Below, piece after piece: positions 1 to 12,400 of a DNA stretch of 64,000 nt. This DNA comes from Cephalopachus bancanus (taxonomy: Eukaryota; Chordata; Mammalia; Primates; Tarsiidae), in NCBI GenBank assembly GCA_027257055.1, contig JAPVLO010000205.1:1116001-1180000 (forward strand). The letters are read 5' to 3'. The notes beneath the pieces are model-generated. The model made no database searches. It saw nothing but the letters and a program-made list of their open reading frames with translations, and was not told where the DNA came from. Made by a program: the position numbers and the translations under genes. Numbering within the stretch: position 1 is the first letter of the stretch; each line of letters opens with the position of its first letter.

Positions 1-127
1 TTCCATTCTTGCAATAAAAGTTTTTATGACACACTAGTATTTTTGTTCCACAATACCATGAATATGTTTTTATTTGTGTCCGATCCCGACCCCTCCTGAA
101 ATGCTTTTCCCTCATAGTCACTTGTAT
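1..127. other. unassigned edge sequence
   Basis: No gene or repeat is recognised in this short edge stretch. It ends where a medium-reiterated repeat begins. Confidence 0.5.
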
Positions 128-400
128 TAGTCTGGGTTCTTCAGAGAAACAGAACCAGTTTCTTTATATAGATATAAAGAAAGAGATTTATTACAAGTAT
201 AGTCTTACACAATTATGAGAACTGAGAAGTCTCATGATCTGCTATCTGCAAACTAGAGACCAAGGAAAGCTGATAGTAGAGTTCCAGTTCAAACTTGAAG
301 ATCCAAGAACCAGGAAGGCTGAAGTCCAAGAAGAGGGGAAGATGGATGTTCCTAGCTCAAGCCAAGAGCAAATGTGTCTCTCCATCACCTTTTAATTCTA
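128..400 (-). mobile_element. old interspersed repeat, LTR/MER type
   Basis: It opens with TATTAGTCTGGGTTCTTCAG, followed by AGAGATTTATTACAAG and paired 'agttccagt..' blocks. This order is typical of a common mammalian medium-reiterated repeat that reads on the minus strand and ends ...AACCCAGACTAATA. The family name was not resolved. It abuts an L1 fragment. Confidence 0.5.
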
Positions 401-1375
401 TTTAGGACATCAACTGATGAATGGCTACATAAACTGGCATATCCATACAACACATTATTTGACCCCCCCCAAAAGAATGAAATACAGATACACACTCCAA
501 TAAAAAAACAGATAAAAGACCTGAATAGATATTTCTATATAGAAAGTGCAGAAATGACCAATAAGCACTTGGAAAAATGATCAATATCATAACTCATCAG
601 GAAAATGCAAATCAGAACCATAATGAATGAGCATCTCATACACATTAAAATGTGTACTATTAAGAAAACAAAAAATAGTAAGTGCTGGTGAAGATGTGCT
701 GACATTGGAGCACTCATACATTCCAGATGGATGTGGAAAATGGTGTAGCTGCTTTGGAAAATAGTCTGGCAGGTCCTCAAAAGGTTAAACAGTTACCATA
801 TAACCCAGCAATTCTAGTATTAATATATACCTCAGAGAAACTAAAACATATGTTCATATAAAACATGATTATTCGTAACAGCATTATTTATGATGTCTAC
901 ATAGTACAAACAATGCTAATAATCACTAACTGATGAATGAATAGATAAATAAAATGTAATATATGTGTTTAAGTTTTGTTCACAAATAAAAAGAAAGAAA
1001 GGAAGAAAGTATTGGTACATGCACGGATGAAACTTGAAATCATTAGGCTAAATTAAAAAAGTTGGTCTCTAAAGACCACATATTGCAGAATTCCACTGAT
1101 ATAGAAATGTTCAGAACAGACATCTATAGGACAGAAAGTAGATGAGTGGTTGGGTAGGGCAGCAAGGCTAGGGAGAAGAGGGAATGAAGAATGACTGCTA
1201 ATGGGTGTGGGATTTCTTGTTGGGGTGATGAAATGATCTAAAATTAGATTACAGTAATAGTTTCACGACCCTGTGGATAAACTAAAAACATTGAATTGTA
1301 TACTTTAGAAGGGTGAATTGTATGGTATGTGAATTAGATCTCAGTCAAGCTATTTGAAAATATTATTACAGCAAC
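401..1375 (+). mobile_element. ancient L1 3' part (L1M/L1ME type)
   Basis: The text follows the 3' part of L1 ORF2 and its 3' UTR on the plus strand: 'aaatgaccaataagcacttgg', 'gaaaatgcaaatcagaacca', 'ggtgaagatgtgctgac'. It ends with the old L1M-type tail 'gaattgtatactttagaagg...ggtatgtgaattagatctca'. ORF2 is shattered by stops and indels, so no protein is expected. The high divergence implies a pre-primate insertion. Confidence 0.75.
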
Positions 1376-2295
1376 TAGTTTAGCCTGATGAAATACTTTT
1401 TTAAGAATTCCCAACAGCTATTACACTAAAGTTAAGTTCACTGAGCAACTGTTTAATTTATAACTCAGTTTCCTTGATGCATTATCTGATCAATGACACA
1501 TCCTGCCAGGTATGTCAACCTATGGAAATAAATACTTTGGTGTTCATGCCCATCTCTTGTACGTTTTTCCAGTCCAAATGATTTCCCTACAGTTTGATCA
1601 CACTTAAGGTGCACTGATAGAATTGATTTTAGCAAACCACAGAGCTAAACACCTGGCCTGTGTATTAATCTCACACAGGTACTACATCCCTAAGGGACCC
1701 TACCTAAAATAGCCAGTCAGTCAGCCAGCTGGCCTCTTGTTCTTTCTTCTTGACAGGTCTAACCTACAGTATGTCGGATAGAACATTATTTTTTTCAATG
1801 TAGAACTATAAAGATGTCTGGTGAAAACATGTGGTATCATATCTTCAAAAAATAAACCAGAAATAAATTAAAAGTAAGCTATAGTTCCAGATTTTGTTTG
1901 CTGTAATGAATGTGAGAACACTACAAGAATAAATAGGGATTTGGCCTTCAGCACCACCGCTAGCTCAGTTATCAATAAGGACTGAGTTAATAAATGAGCC
2001 CATGCTATAAGCATAGTTTTTATGGACTGATGAATGTGTTTAGTTTGCCCCAGATTGATTAAGTTTGTCTAGTTACAATGAAATTGCACAACTCAAGGAG
2101 TGTAACTTGAATCATTCTCAATGCAAATTGTGCTTCCTAGACTGTAGAAAATGGAAAGCTTGATTTATCCAATTGATCTTCTAGAATGGTAGGGGAATTT
2201 GGAACTTCAAAGAAAAATGCTTCTTCATGTCCTTTTCTATTGCCTATTACACACACACAAAATACATGTAAATAGGAAACCCATAGTCTAGATAC
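1376..2295. other. intergenic, nothing recognised
   Basis: AT-rich single-copy-looking DNA. No open frame above noise and no recognised repeat. A short CA run (acacacacaca) lies near 2251. Confidence 0.5.
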
Positions 2296-2312
2296 AAAAA
2301 TAATGTTTTGTA

Positions 2313-2600
2313 GCCGGGTTCGGTGGCTCAGCCTGTAATCCCGCGCCTTTGGGAGGCTGAGGTGAGTGGATTGCCTGAGGCTGCGGGTTTGAGATCCACC
2401 TGGGCAGGCGAGACCTCATCTCTACAATAAATCAAAAAGTTAGCCGGGTGTGGTAGTGCGCGCCTGTAGTTCCAGCTACTTGGAAGGCTGAGGCGGAAGG
2501 ATCGCCGGAGCCCAGCAGGTCGAGGCTGCGGTGGCCGGGAGCGGCCACTGCACTCCATTCTGGGTGACAGAGTGAGACTCCAACTCAAAAACAAAAAAAA
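2313..2600 (+). mobile_element. young lineage-specific Alu, copy 1
   Basis: A full dimeric Alu that starts GCCGGGTTCGGTGGCTCAG and ends ACTCCAACTC plus an A-tail. It carries the young-set diagnostics: CCGCGCCTTTGGGAGG in the left arm, the ACAATAAATCAAAAAGT linker and GGCCGGGAGCGGCCACTGC in the right arm. The target-site duplication AAAAATAATGTTTT lies at 2296-2309 and 2596-2609. Confidence 0.93.
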
Positions 2601-2609
2601 TAATGTTTT

Positions 2610-3320
2610 ATTTTAATAGATTAAAGATACTTCTGGTTAGATTATATTGGTTTAAATTTTGTCAAAAGAGGGATGCAAAAAGTCTTGTTTAGTTAACAAA
2701 AACACTTGATTTTCCTAATCATCTAATAGGTAATTGTTTCAATTTTTTTTCTAAGAGTAACTTGTCTTTCTAATTATCCATTTACTATAGGAAATCTCCG
2801 TGTTTTGTAGAAATTGGATCATAAAACATATCAGTATGAAGTAGATTCTTTTTCCTTATAGTAATAATGTTATAATTAGGCTTAACTTCTCTGATCATGA
2901 ATACTATAATAAAATAATTCAGAGTTTAAAAATGAAAAGTTTCATAGAAACAAATGCAAAAATCTTTACAAATAATTTAAAATAAGATTATGTTCTAAAT
3001 TCTATGAACTGATGTACATAAGATATGCACATCAATTATTCAAGGAATCTCAAAGTACCACAATGTGCATATATAACACTACAATTATAATTGTACCATA
3101 TCATATGACTTATTTAGCACAAATAACCCAGCTCTAATAACCACTATATTAATTATACATGATTCAAGAAATAATTTTGTTTGCATGCTTATGATTCGGA
3201 AGGATATGGGAGTAATAACACTTTGCTAAATTTTTACTAAAACTTCTTAGGGAAGTTTGTATAATTTTTTTCCTTGATTTTTCTGCAACAAGAGGAAGTC
3301 TCCAAAATCACTGAAAATTT
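2610..3320. other. AT-rich intergenic stretch
   Basis: Very AT-rich DNA without recognised repeats or genes. Confidence 0.5.
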
Positions 3321-3827
3321 CTGATTAGCAGACATTTATTAAGTTTCTATGATATGCCAGACATTATACTAGGCAATGAGGACCCAAGATTGAGTAATAC
3401 ATGGCCTTACCCCAGTCCTAGGAAAAGAGAGAACCAGATAAGCCATTGATTTCCAGACAGGCATGAACTATTCATGAGGCACAATGGGGCACAGGGCAGC
3501 TGAAGTTTTGGGGAAAAAGGGGATTCTTGAGATGAGCCTTAAATTTAAGATGGATAGATGTTAGTGAGATGAGGAAGTAGAATGAACAGGAAATGTTTTA
3601 GAGAGAGAATCATCTAGGCTGTGCTCAAGATTGGGTCAGCAGAAAATAGAACGATTGTAATGTGTGCATATTTGAAGTCCTAATTAAGAAACATAATTCA
3701 TTCAATAAAATGCTTACTGAGTGTTTTATTATGTATCAGGAAATGCTCTAGGAGATGCAAACACAGTGATTAACAAAACAGACAAAAACCTCTGACCTTT
3801 TGGAACTCACTCTAGTGTGGCAAACAT
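3321..3827 (+). repeat. two fragments of an ancient mammalian repeat
   Basis: Two related pieces, near 3330-3420 and 3695-3825, follow the pattern 'ttattaag...atatgccagacattatactaggcaatgagg' and '...aatgctctaggagatgcaaacacagtgattaacaaaacagac'. This pattern is shared by many old mammalian interspersed copies. Related pieces lie near 5570-5680, 28,450-28,570 and 58,290-58,420. The family was not resolved. Confidence 0.4.
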
Positions 3828-3843
3828 AAAAACTGTATACACA

Positions 3844-4121
3844 GCCGGGCTCGGTGGCTCAGCCTGTAATCCCGCGCCTTTGGGAGGCTGAGGTGAGTGG
3901 ATTGCCTGAGCCCGTGGGTTCGAGATCCGCCTGGGCAGCGAGTCCTCATCTCTACAACAAATCAAAAAATCAGCCGGGCATGTTAGTGCACGCCTGTAGT
4001 TCCAGCTACTTGGAAGGCTGAGGCGGAAGGATCGCCGGAGCCCAGCAGGTCGAGGCTCCGGTAGCGGCTACTGCACTCCAGTCTGGGCAACAGAGTGAGA
4101 CTCCAACTCAAAAAAAACCCC
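3844..4121 (+). mobile_element. young lineage-specific Alu, copy 2
   Basis: A full dimer with the same diagnostics as the copy at 2313. It has a perfect 16-bp target-site duplication, AAAAACTGTATACACA, at 3828-3843 and 4122-4137. That duplication fixes both ends and shows simple retrotransposition. Confidence 0.95.
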
Positions 4122-4137
4122 AAAAACTGTATACACA

Positions 4138-4530
4138 CAAAATTTGTATGCTATAATGGCAAAGAATGATAAATGTCACAAAAGACAAAAAGTAGGGCCA
4201 GGGGCCGGAGAGTTAGAGGGTACTATTTTAGACTGGGGCTGGGAATCAGGGAAATCCTCTCTGAAGAGGCAGTTTAGAGCAGAGACCTAAATGAAGTTAG
4301 AGGGCAAGCCATGTGACTATCCAGTGAAGAACAGCATTGCAGATACTAGAAATAGCCCATAAGAAAGACCTGAGACAGGATCATGGCTTTGTCTGCTTAA
4401 AGATCAGCGAGGAGGCCAAAATGACTGAAGCACACCAATGAGAGAATGAATAACAGGAAATGAGTTGGTAGAAGTGGCCAGCTTACATGGAGCCTCTGTA
4501 TTTATCAAAGCTGTTTTCTCTACTTCTTAA
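4138..4530. other. intergenic, nothing recognised
   Basis: No repeat or coding signal identified. Confidence 0.45.
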
Positions 4531-4905
4531 CTGTATAGCTATACTGTATTTCCCAGCATGCCTTACAGTTAGGTGTGTAGCCACATGAAAGAGTTCTGGC
4601 CAACGGAATGCAGTGGCAGTGTGACACATTATCTTCAGACATACTCATATAAACATTCTGCATAATTCTCTCTTCTGTCTGCTGGCCAGATGCGTAAGAT
4701 CCCACAGAGGACCCAAAGGCTCTGGGGAGTTCTGGGTCTCTGATTAACCACATGCAAGGATGATCACTAACTAGGAATATTTACTTTGGACTTTATATAA
4801 GCACTTTATTATATAAGTACTTTATATTAGCTGTATGTATACAGCCAATTACACTATGCCACCAGATCTGAGGGTTTGCAACCAGAGACCTTAGGAAGTG
4901 TATTA
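4531..4905 (+). mobile_element. ancient LTR-like interspersed repeat
   Basis: 'tttcccagcatgccttacag', 'gtgtgtagccacatgaaagagttctggccaacggaatg' and 'tactttggactttatataagc' occur in an order I recognise from a common mammalian repeat of LTR type. The exact family is not certain. It holds a chance 77-codon antisense frame with no recognisable product. Confidence 0.4.
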
Positions 4906-5565
4906 GTTTTAACTAATAAAGATTTCTAAAGTTAGGATTTAAAAAGAGGTGTCTAATTAAATTAATCTTTAAAATTTTTTTCTTCTCTTCATTCTTTATC
5001 CTATATCCCCTCCCCAAATGAGAAAAATTCTCAAGAAGCAAAATAGTCACAGATAAATTTGAAAGCTTTTGTTTTAAATAGAAGAGGGATGGTCTCCCGA
5101 CTTTGTCTTTGTGATGTTGAGGGGTATGGACATGATATTAGGAGTCACCATATGCAGCCTTCTCCCCACAGTCACTTCTAACTTATTCTGTAAGTCTGAT
5201 TCCCTGATAGTCCTAAGAATAGCCAGAGTGATCAGATAGTGGAAGAAGAAAAATGTAGTTATTTATTAGTCAAAACTGAAGTTGGATCACTTTCTTCATA
5301 AATAATAAAGGATTATATGAGAAAAAAACTTGTGTATGAAAGAATTTGGCTCATTAATTAATAAGGTCACCCTAAAACTTGCATAATATTATCCCTGCAT
5401 CTTCCTCTTTTGGTTGCAAACACGTGGCTAAGATAGTTCTTTTTATAGTCCCAGCAGTATTTTTAAACATTTCTCTTTTTTCCCTGTAGAATGTTCCCCT
5501 AATTTCTTTTTGAATTTGCTTATCTTTCTAAGATGCCATGGTACTGCCATGAGCATTGGGTGCAT
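4906..5565. other. intergenic, nothing recognised
   Basis: No repeat or coding signal identified. Confidence 0.45.
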
Positions 5566-5690
5566 CATTTAAAAAAATTATTATTGAGCATATACTCTGT
5601 TTCTGGCACTCTTCTAGGTGCCAGACACACAAAATTCCTGTTCTCATGGACTTGGGATGGGGGGAGAGGAGGGGTGAGCATTTAACTAGA
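5566..5690 (+). repeat. ancient mammalian repeat fragment
   Basis: 'ttattgagcatatactctgtttctggcactcttctaggtgccag' is the same pattern as the pieces at 3321-3827. It is a short, diverged remnant. Confidence 0.4.
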
Positions 5691-5715
5691 GTATGACTTA
5701 GTTTGGTTTCACTTT

Positions 5716-6175
5716 TTCTATTAGTTTCCAGTTGCCATGGTAAGAAAGTAGCATTTACTGGCTAAAAACAATACAAATTTATTCTCTTACAGCCTGTCGG
5801 TCAGAAGTCTGAAATGAGACCTGGTGCTAAAATTAAGATGTTGGTTGGGATAGTTTCTTCAGGAGGACCCAAGGAAGAAACTACTTGTCTCTTCTAGCTT
5901 TTAGAGACCACTGGTATTCCTTGGGCCTGTAGTTACATCACTCCAGTCTCTTCTTCTCTCATCAAGTTGCCTTCTCCTCTTTCTGTCCTTCCTGTGTCTT
6001 TCTCATAAAGAAGCTTCATGATTTTAATAGGCCTATCGGGATAATCTAAGATAATCTGCTCATCACAAGATCATTAACTTAATCACATCTGCAAAGTCTC
6101 TTTTGCTATGGAAGATGACATATTCCGAGGTATTGAGGATTAGATCATGGGTATGTTTGGGAAAAAGCAACATGT
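5716..6175 (-). mobile_element. MLT1-type MaLR LTR
   Basis: On the plus strand it reads 'tattagtttccagttgccatgg...gtagcatttactggctaaaaacaatacaaatttattctcttacag' and later 'cttaatcacatctgcaaagtctc'. This is the reverse complement of the MLT1 LTR 3' end and body (ERVL-MaLR class). It is strongly diverged. Confidence 0.6.
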
Positions 6176-6395
6176 TTTTAGTCTACACACTTTTTCAATA
6201 TTTAAGACCAAGTAACTTATTTCCTTTTTGGGAAAACTTCAGTTAAAGTGTCATAGAAGTTGTCTTATAAAAGAGTGATTTCGTTCTCTTTTTCAGAAAT
6301 CGCAGACAGGCCAACACAACATGAAGGCAACTGTGAATTCCATTATGCTAGGGAGTGGGGTTTTCTGGGACTCAGCCTTACTACTTGGTGGTGTG

Positions 6396-6540
6396 GTGAT
6401 CTCAAGTAAATTTCTTAGTCTCTGTGATCCTTGGTTTCTTCCTCTTTCTACAATGGTGACAATGGCACATCTACCAACTGTCATTTGTGATTTGAGAATC
6501 AGCTGAGATAATTATAAAAAGCACTTGGCATACTGTGGGT
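6396..6540 (+). mobile_element. MIR SINE fragment
   Basis: It follows the MIR core order: 'ttcttagtctctgtgatccttggtttcttcctctttctacaatggtgacaat...gagataattataaaaagcacttggcatactg'. MIRs are ancient tRNA-derived SINEs, and this copy has no visible target duplications left. Confidence 0.6.
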
Positions 6541-7560
6541 GGAGTTTCTCAAATTCTGATATAGAAACTCACAGGTCGATTTCAATGGATTTTTGAGCCT
6601 TTGGATTTATACGCAAATTTTGTTTGTATGTGTGAACACACATTTTAGGGGAAATATCTCTATCTTTCATTATATTTTCTAAAAGTCTATAAATTTGTTC
6701 AATACTAAACTTCATTGTAGTAGACAATCTTAATGACATTTCTTTTCTTCCAGCTTCTTCAGGAGTGGAAGAGGTATACTCCTGTCCTTTTTCAATTCAC
6801 AAAATTGATGTGGAGGCATATTCTTCTGATTGACTATGAAATACATGACAACCACAGTGGCACTTTCCTTTCCCTTTCTCCAATGACAATTTCTAGAACA
6901 CAGAACACATCCTGTTTAAAGTGGGTAATGTGCTTACCTAAAGAATCAAAATCCCCATGATATTTTTACACTTAAAATTTCATGCCCTGTTTACAACTTC
7001 CACTGCTTCCAATCCATTGAAAGGGATAAACATGACTTGAGCCATTGGCAACAATTTCACCTCGATCTGTCTGGATTTTTTTTAAAAATCACATTTCTAA
7101 CTCTATGATGCAAAAATCACCAAGCCTCCCCATCCTCACTTTACCAACACTCACTGGCAACTTTCCTTCCTTCTTAACCCAACTCACTGAATCATGAGGG
7201 TGATGTATAGACTAAAGTGATTCAAATAGAGGCACTTTGTTGAGTCTCTGTTCATGGCTTGTTTATTTCAGAACACAGTAACGCCTTCCTTAAAACTGTG
7301 GCACTATTATATAATTTCCTCACATCACATGACAGTGTGAGTTCCTTGAGAATGGAGCTCATATTTTGTCTATTTCCTTATCCCTGACACCAAATATCAC
7401 ACTTTGAAATGCTCAGGAAATATTTGTCAAATTAAATCAAATATTCATTAACACCAAACCCATTGTTTTTTCTCAGGAAATCTACCTTTATATTTTCTTC
7501 TCCATCCATGCCATCGCCCTCCAAACATATATCCAAGCTTGCAACTGTGATAATTTATGC
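6541..7560. other. intergenic, nothing recognised
   Basis: Frames here are short and show no family resemblance. No repeat was recognised. Confidence 0.45.
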
Positions 7561-7760
7561 CAGGGGTCAGCAAACTGTGGCCCTCAGGCCAACTCCAGCT
7601 GCTGCCCATTTTTGGAAGTGAAGTTTCATTGGAACATGGCAGAGACAGAGAGTTCAAAACCTAAAAATGTTGACTTGCTTGCCCTCTACAGCTGCTTACT
7701 TATGTGATAATGGTCAGCAAAGTTATCTCCTGGGGTGGAAAAGATTTCTGTCCATATTAC
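7561..7760 (+). mobile_element. non-autonomous hAT-type DNA element
   Basis: It opens CAGGGGTCAGCAAACTGTGG, a hAT-style CAG terminus. It continues 'ggccaactccagctgctgcccatttttg...aagtttcattggaacatggc', matching a well-known mammalian medium-reiterated DNA element in that orientation. The far terminal repeat is eroded. Confidence 0.6.
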
Positions 7761-8885
7761 TATCTTGAATATAGACTTATCTTTCTGATTCTTCCCAAAC
7801 TCACCCTTAGACCAAGTGCTACCTCATTGTTGAAACTTCATAAGCCAAGAATAATAGATGTGAGTCCCTGAGGGCAGGAATCGAATCATATTTACCTTGA
7901 TCCCCAGCTGAACTCAATAACTATTGTGAATTGTGTTCTTCTCTCAATATCTGACCAAAGATCTCACTGTCTGTGGTTATCTCGAGGCTTTCCTGTAGGT
8001 TTTCATATGCAGCATACAGTTCTTTACAAGATATTTATCTGCCTCTGACTCTGGCCTCTGCACAAGTAAATGGTTCACTGCTTACCAAAGGAGAGTCTTT
8101 GTAGTAGGCAAAAAGTCCAGAAATGGTATTGTGGGAAAGACAGGTAGAAAATTATGTGAAGGGATAAAATAAACTATCCACTGATGTTCTATAGCACTTG
8201 CAATAATTTTAGAGTGCATTGTCTAACAACAAAATAATCAATAATAAGAAGGAAAGGAAAATCTGTGTAGCATGGAGTGGTAGCTTGTGTATCCACTTTT
8301 ATCTACAAAAAATAAAAAATATACTGTTAATGTAAGAAATGGGTATAGAACAAGCTTACTTTGTAATATTAAGGAATATATGCTTTTTTCTATACTGGTT
8401 GAATGAGATTATTAACCCAGAGAGGTCAAGATAGATGAAATCAAAGGATTTATAAAAAGGTTCTCTTTTAAGACCCTCCTCCAGATTCTAACCTTGTGAT
8501 GGGTTAGTATCCTCATCCTCTGTGATGTCAGTGGAGGGAAGACTTAAAAGAGATGACCTTGTTTCCTCATATATTCCACTGATCTTGTGATAGAGACATC
8601 TAAGCTTTCATAGAGTTCCCTAAAGTATAAAGGGACTTCTTTGCTGTTAAGTTTCAGGACTTTATGCACACATGTGGAAACTTTGGAATATGTGGGATAA
8701 CATATTTCTGTCACCCAGTAGCTACACAATAGCATTAAAATTATCAGGGGCATTGAGATCAATGCATTCATCCTAACCCCGAGCCGATTACTATATAAAG
8801 AGATGAAAAGACAACAAAGGTTGTCTCAGCATAGGGATGGTTGTCAGGGATGAAGAAATATGGGGTTAAGAGTATTTACTTTGTT
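7761..8885. other. intergenic, nothing recognised
   Basis: No gene-like frame or recognised repeat. Confidence 0.45.
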
Positions 8886-8889
8886 CTCT

Positions 8890-9180
8890 CTTTTTTTTTT
8901 TTTTTTTGAGTTGGAGTCTCACTCAGTCGCCCAGACTGGAGTGCAGTGGCCACTCCTGGCCACTGCAGCCTCGACCTGCTGGGCTCCAGCGATCCTTCCG
9001 CCTCAGTCTTCCAAGTAGCCGGAATTACAGGCGCGTGCTACCACGCCCGGCTGATTTTTTGATTTATTGTAGAGATGAGGTCTCGCTGCCCAGGTGGGTC
9101 TCGAACCCACGGGCTCAGGCAATCCATTCACCTCAGCCTCCCAAAGGCGTGGGATTACAGGCTGAGCCACCGAGCCTGGC
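8890..9180 (-). mobile_element. young lineage-specific Alu, copy 3
   Basis: It reads on the minus strand: poly-T at 8891-8907, GAGTTGGAGTCTCACT, then the young-set blocks, ending CCGAGCCTGGC. The flanks TTGTTCTCT (8881 side) and TTGTTCTCT (9183 side) are the target duplication. The T-arm-like segment reads GTGGGTTCGAGACCCAC in Alu sense, so both stem sides differ from the other copies yet still pair. The long frames crossing it are Alu frames, not genes. Confidence 0.93.
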
Positions 9181-10340
9181 TATTGTTCTCTTTTTTTGTT
9201 TTTTGCTTTGCTTTCCTGATGCTATATAGGCTAATTTTGCAATTTATAAGAGATTTTAATAAAAAAAATTTTCAAGGACCACAAATAGCCAGATATGAAC
9301 CTGTTGATGAGTATTTAAAATTTCTGAATTCTAGACATATTTCAGTTAATCAAAATTTGATCAAAATAATAAAGTATACGTGCATCATACAGAGACTTAC
9401 ATAGACGTATGTATATATTTGCCTGCCTATCCATCTATTTATATCTATTCTCTATCCATCAGTTGATTGATCTATCAAATGTGTATCTATCACTCTATAG
9501 CAAATGTCAATTTCAGAGCATTTCTGCCAAGGATACATCGTTTTAAAACTAATTATAACAATAATGAAACTTGTAAACGTTAGGGTGAACAGTAACAATA
9601 TTTCTTTTATATGTTGCTTAATAGTTGAGTCCCAAGAAACAGACATAATATGTTTTTCACTCATAGGTTGCAATGCATGCACTCTTTACCGTTTAGTCCA
9701 TTCTGATCTATAATTGCCTTTGAGAATAACAAGTCCAATCCTACTAGGGTAGAGATAAGAGTTTAATTCATTGCTAGAATGAAAGAAAGGCACTGGATTT
9801 TTGCACAAATTTAATATATGAACCAACCCAATCGTTAATCTCACCAAAAACATAAAACCTAGCATCTCTTGGGCAATATTTCAATGTTACAAGATTGTTG
9901 AATAAAACTGGACAAGATTAATTTCTATGTTATTGTGAAGGGTAGGTCAATTTTTATTGCTGAGGGAGTCAACATAATTATGTAATATTTTACAAGGAGT
10001 TAAGAGAGAGTAATAAATTTCTGATCCTTTGAGTCTCTGTATATACCTTATTCTCACCTAGAAACGACTGCTCTGACAGCTCATGTTTAAATCTTATTAG
10101 GTATACACTTAAAATTATACCAAAACTCCACCCTGCCAACCACACTATTACCCTCATCACCTCCTACATTCCTTCTATCTTACTTAGTATTTCTAAAACC
10201 TTTTTAATCTTATTGTTTCCTTCTCCCACTCTATCCCAAAGTTAGTACTTATTTTTGCTCCACTTTTTGGGTTTAAATATTATTCTGATTAAGAAGTGTC
10301 AAGCTTCAATCTCTACGTTTTCCTTTGCTCAAACATCTTC
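9181..10340. other. intergenic, nothing recognised
   Basis: AT-rich, with an imperfect tetranucleotide-like (TCTA) stretch near 9420-9500. No coding signal. Confidence 0.45.
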
Positions 10341-10344
10341 TTCT

Positions 10345-10458
10345 ACCCACTCAAATGCTTATCTCAGCAGGGTCCCCATATGCCCTGCTGAGTTTGAGAG
10401 TCTAGAAATGTGGATTTTACTGTTATGCCAGTGGAAAATGTAGACTATTGGTTAAGTA
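10345..10458 (+). repeat. duplicated segment, copy A
   Basis: This piece is similar to 11,461-11,574. Shared blocks include 'gtttgaga(g/a)tctag', 'aatgtg..ttttactgtt' and 'gaaaatgt(a/g)gactat.g'. The copies look about 75-80% alike by eye and lie about 1.1 kb apart in direct orientation, suggesting an old local duplication. Confidence 0.55.
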
Positions 10459-10699
10459 AAAAGCAGAGCTAAAAACGAGTCTCATTTTGGCCGTGCCCAG
10501 TTCTGTGTTATCGCGACCCTAGCAATGGAAAGCAAGCAAGACATCTCCATTGCCAGAGCAATGGTGGTCTCTCAGAGAGTGGACATAATTTCCAAACCTT
10601 CAATTTAGGGGCAATACATCTGGATTGTAAGCCAGAATAAGATTAGAAAAGAAGCAAAACCTGTAAAGATCCCCTGAGTCAGTTGAGACACAAGTTGAA

Positions 10700-10870
10700 A
10701 TGATCTCTGTCCTTAACTTACCTGTGACTTTGGGCATGATTTGGGCTTCTCAGGCTCACCCTCTGTAAGGTGAACATCATAAGACCTATTGTGTATATTT
10801 GCTGTGAGATGGGGAATAATATAATTACAGCACACAGCCCAGTGACTAACATATAGGTGGAACTCATCTA
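10700..10870 (+). mobile_element. MIR SINE
   Basis: It has the MIR order: 'cttacctgtgactttgggcatgatttgggcttctcaggctcaccctctgtaaggtgaacatcataagacctat...cagtgactaacatataggtgg'. Confidence 0.6.
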
Positions 10871-11069
10871 CTAGCGATTTTCGTTATTATTCTTTGCATC
10901 AGTGAGGGCAGAGCTTGCAAAAGAATGGGGAAAGAATTAAAAATTTCAGAGGCATAGTAGCAAGCATATACTTATCCTGGGGTATCAAGTAAGCATGGGA
11001 GGCAGTCTAAAGAGCTTGACTGTGACATAGGTAGTCTTTCGTACCCAATTACCCAATTAGAAAGCTATT

Positions 11070-11440
11070 ATACACATGCATGATGGATGCTACACAACCA
11101 GAATGAAGGACAAAATCATGAACTTCTCAGCAAACTGGATGGAATTAGAGACAATCATTTGTAGTGATCTTTCACAGAAACAAAGAACTGAAAACCTTAT
11201 GTTCTCACTCATAAGTGGGACAGGAATTTTACTCACAATAACACAAGGAAGGGATTGGCAGTGGTGGGATGCTGCCAGAGGAGGGAGGAAGTAGGGGACA
11301 CGTAACAACGTAAAGCATGCCTGATCCTAAATCAGGGGAAGCGAGGACCAGTTAGAGGTACAAACTTCACCTGCACATGGATTGTTTATGTACTAAGTCC
11401 TGTACCCCCATCTTTAAAATAAAATAAAGTATATTAAAAA
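11070..11440 (+). mobile_element. 5'-truncated L1, lineage-type 3' end
   Basis: It holds the end of L1 ORF2 ('aacttctcagcaaactggatggaattagagacaatcattt') followed by a 3' UTR with a purine-rich tract (gaggagggaggaagtagggg) and the tail 'gtacccccatctttaaaataaaataaa'. Near-identical flanks AGAAAGCTATT and AGAAAACTATT look like the target duplication. It shares its 3' UTR with the L1s at 12,751, 46,746 and 51,976. Confidence 0.8.
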
Positions 11441-11460
11441 AGAAAACTATTCCCATGAAA

Positions 11461-11574
11461 TCTACTCAATATTTTTCCCACCAAGGTTCTCAAATGTCCT
11501 GCCAAGTTTGAGAATCTAGTAATGTGTGTTTTACTGTTCTTCCTATTGAAAATGTGGACTATGGACTAAGTAAA
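11461..11574 (+). repeat. duplicated segment, copy B
   Basis: Partner of 10,345-10,458. The L1 at 11,070-11,440 lies between the two copies. Confidence 0.55.
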
Positions 11575-12290
11575 CATCACAACCAAAAGTAATAGTTTTC
11601 CCTTCTTGATCCATTAAACATTGCCTCTCCCCAAGGACTTGTTTTCTTTTTTAATTAAAAAGTGTCATACTGGAACCACACTCCAATGGCACCTCATAAC
11701 TTCTACTTTCTATTCGAGTGTCTAGAATGTAACTCTGAGTTGGAACCCCAAGCTAGGGTACAAGATGGTTCTTTTTCTTGAAATACTACAGGCAAGGAGA
11801 CATAAGAGGCCAGTTACAGTGTTTCTTTCCAAAGACTAATTGTATGGCATCACTAACCCAAGGAATTTAGCATGTTGTATGGATCATCATTGCTTGGCCT
11901 TTGAAATAGTTTTACTCATTTCACAGAACTCATCTATCAGAGATAAAGAGATGAAAGAGCCAATGAGACCCCAGCACCTGTATCAGATTCCAAGACAACT
12001 AGTGTGTTAAATACTGATTGACAGTGATGGAGTATAACACCATTGTCTGCTTTTTCCTTGACAATGCATCTGATCCCAGACAATTCCCAATTGATCTAGG
12101 TCTTATTATTATTGTTATTTTTTGGTCCAAAAAAATATGAGTTGAACTAGATGACTATGTTCCTTCTAGCCTTGATTTTATATCAATATCATTATTTGGA
12201 TTATTGTTTTGACCATTCACATCCTCTGGGGACCCTGGATGCAAGAAATGAACACTAAAGAGGCAGCTGGGGGTCCTTCTCCCTTGATAG
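11575..12290. other. intergenic, nothing recognised
   Basis: No repeat or coding signal identified. Confidence 0.45.
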
Positions 12291-12294
12291 CTAG

Positions 12295-12400
12295 TGTAGT
12301 GATATTGGTCGTCTTACATTCTCTGGGCCTCAATTTTCTTTTCTGTAATGGGATTCAGTGAAGAGCAAACCAGGCATATTCCTTGCCCTGAGAGCTAGGC
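12295..12400 (+). mobile_element. MIR SINE fragment
   Basis: 'ttctctgggcctcaattttcttttctgtaatggg' is the conserved MIR segment. Only a short part is preserved. Confidence 0.5.
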
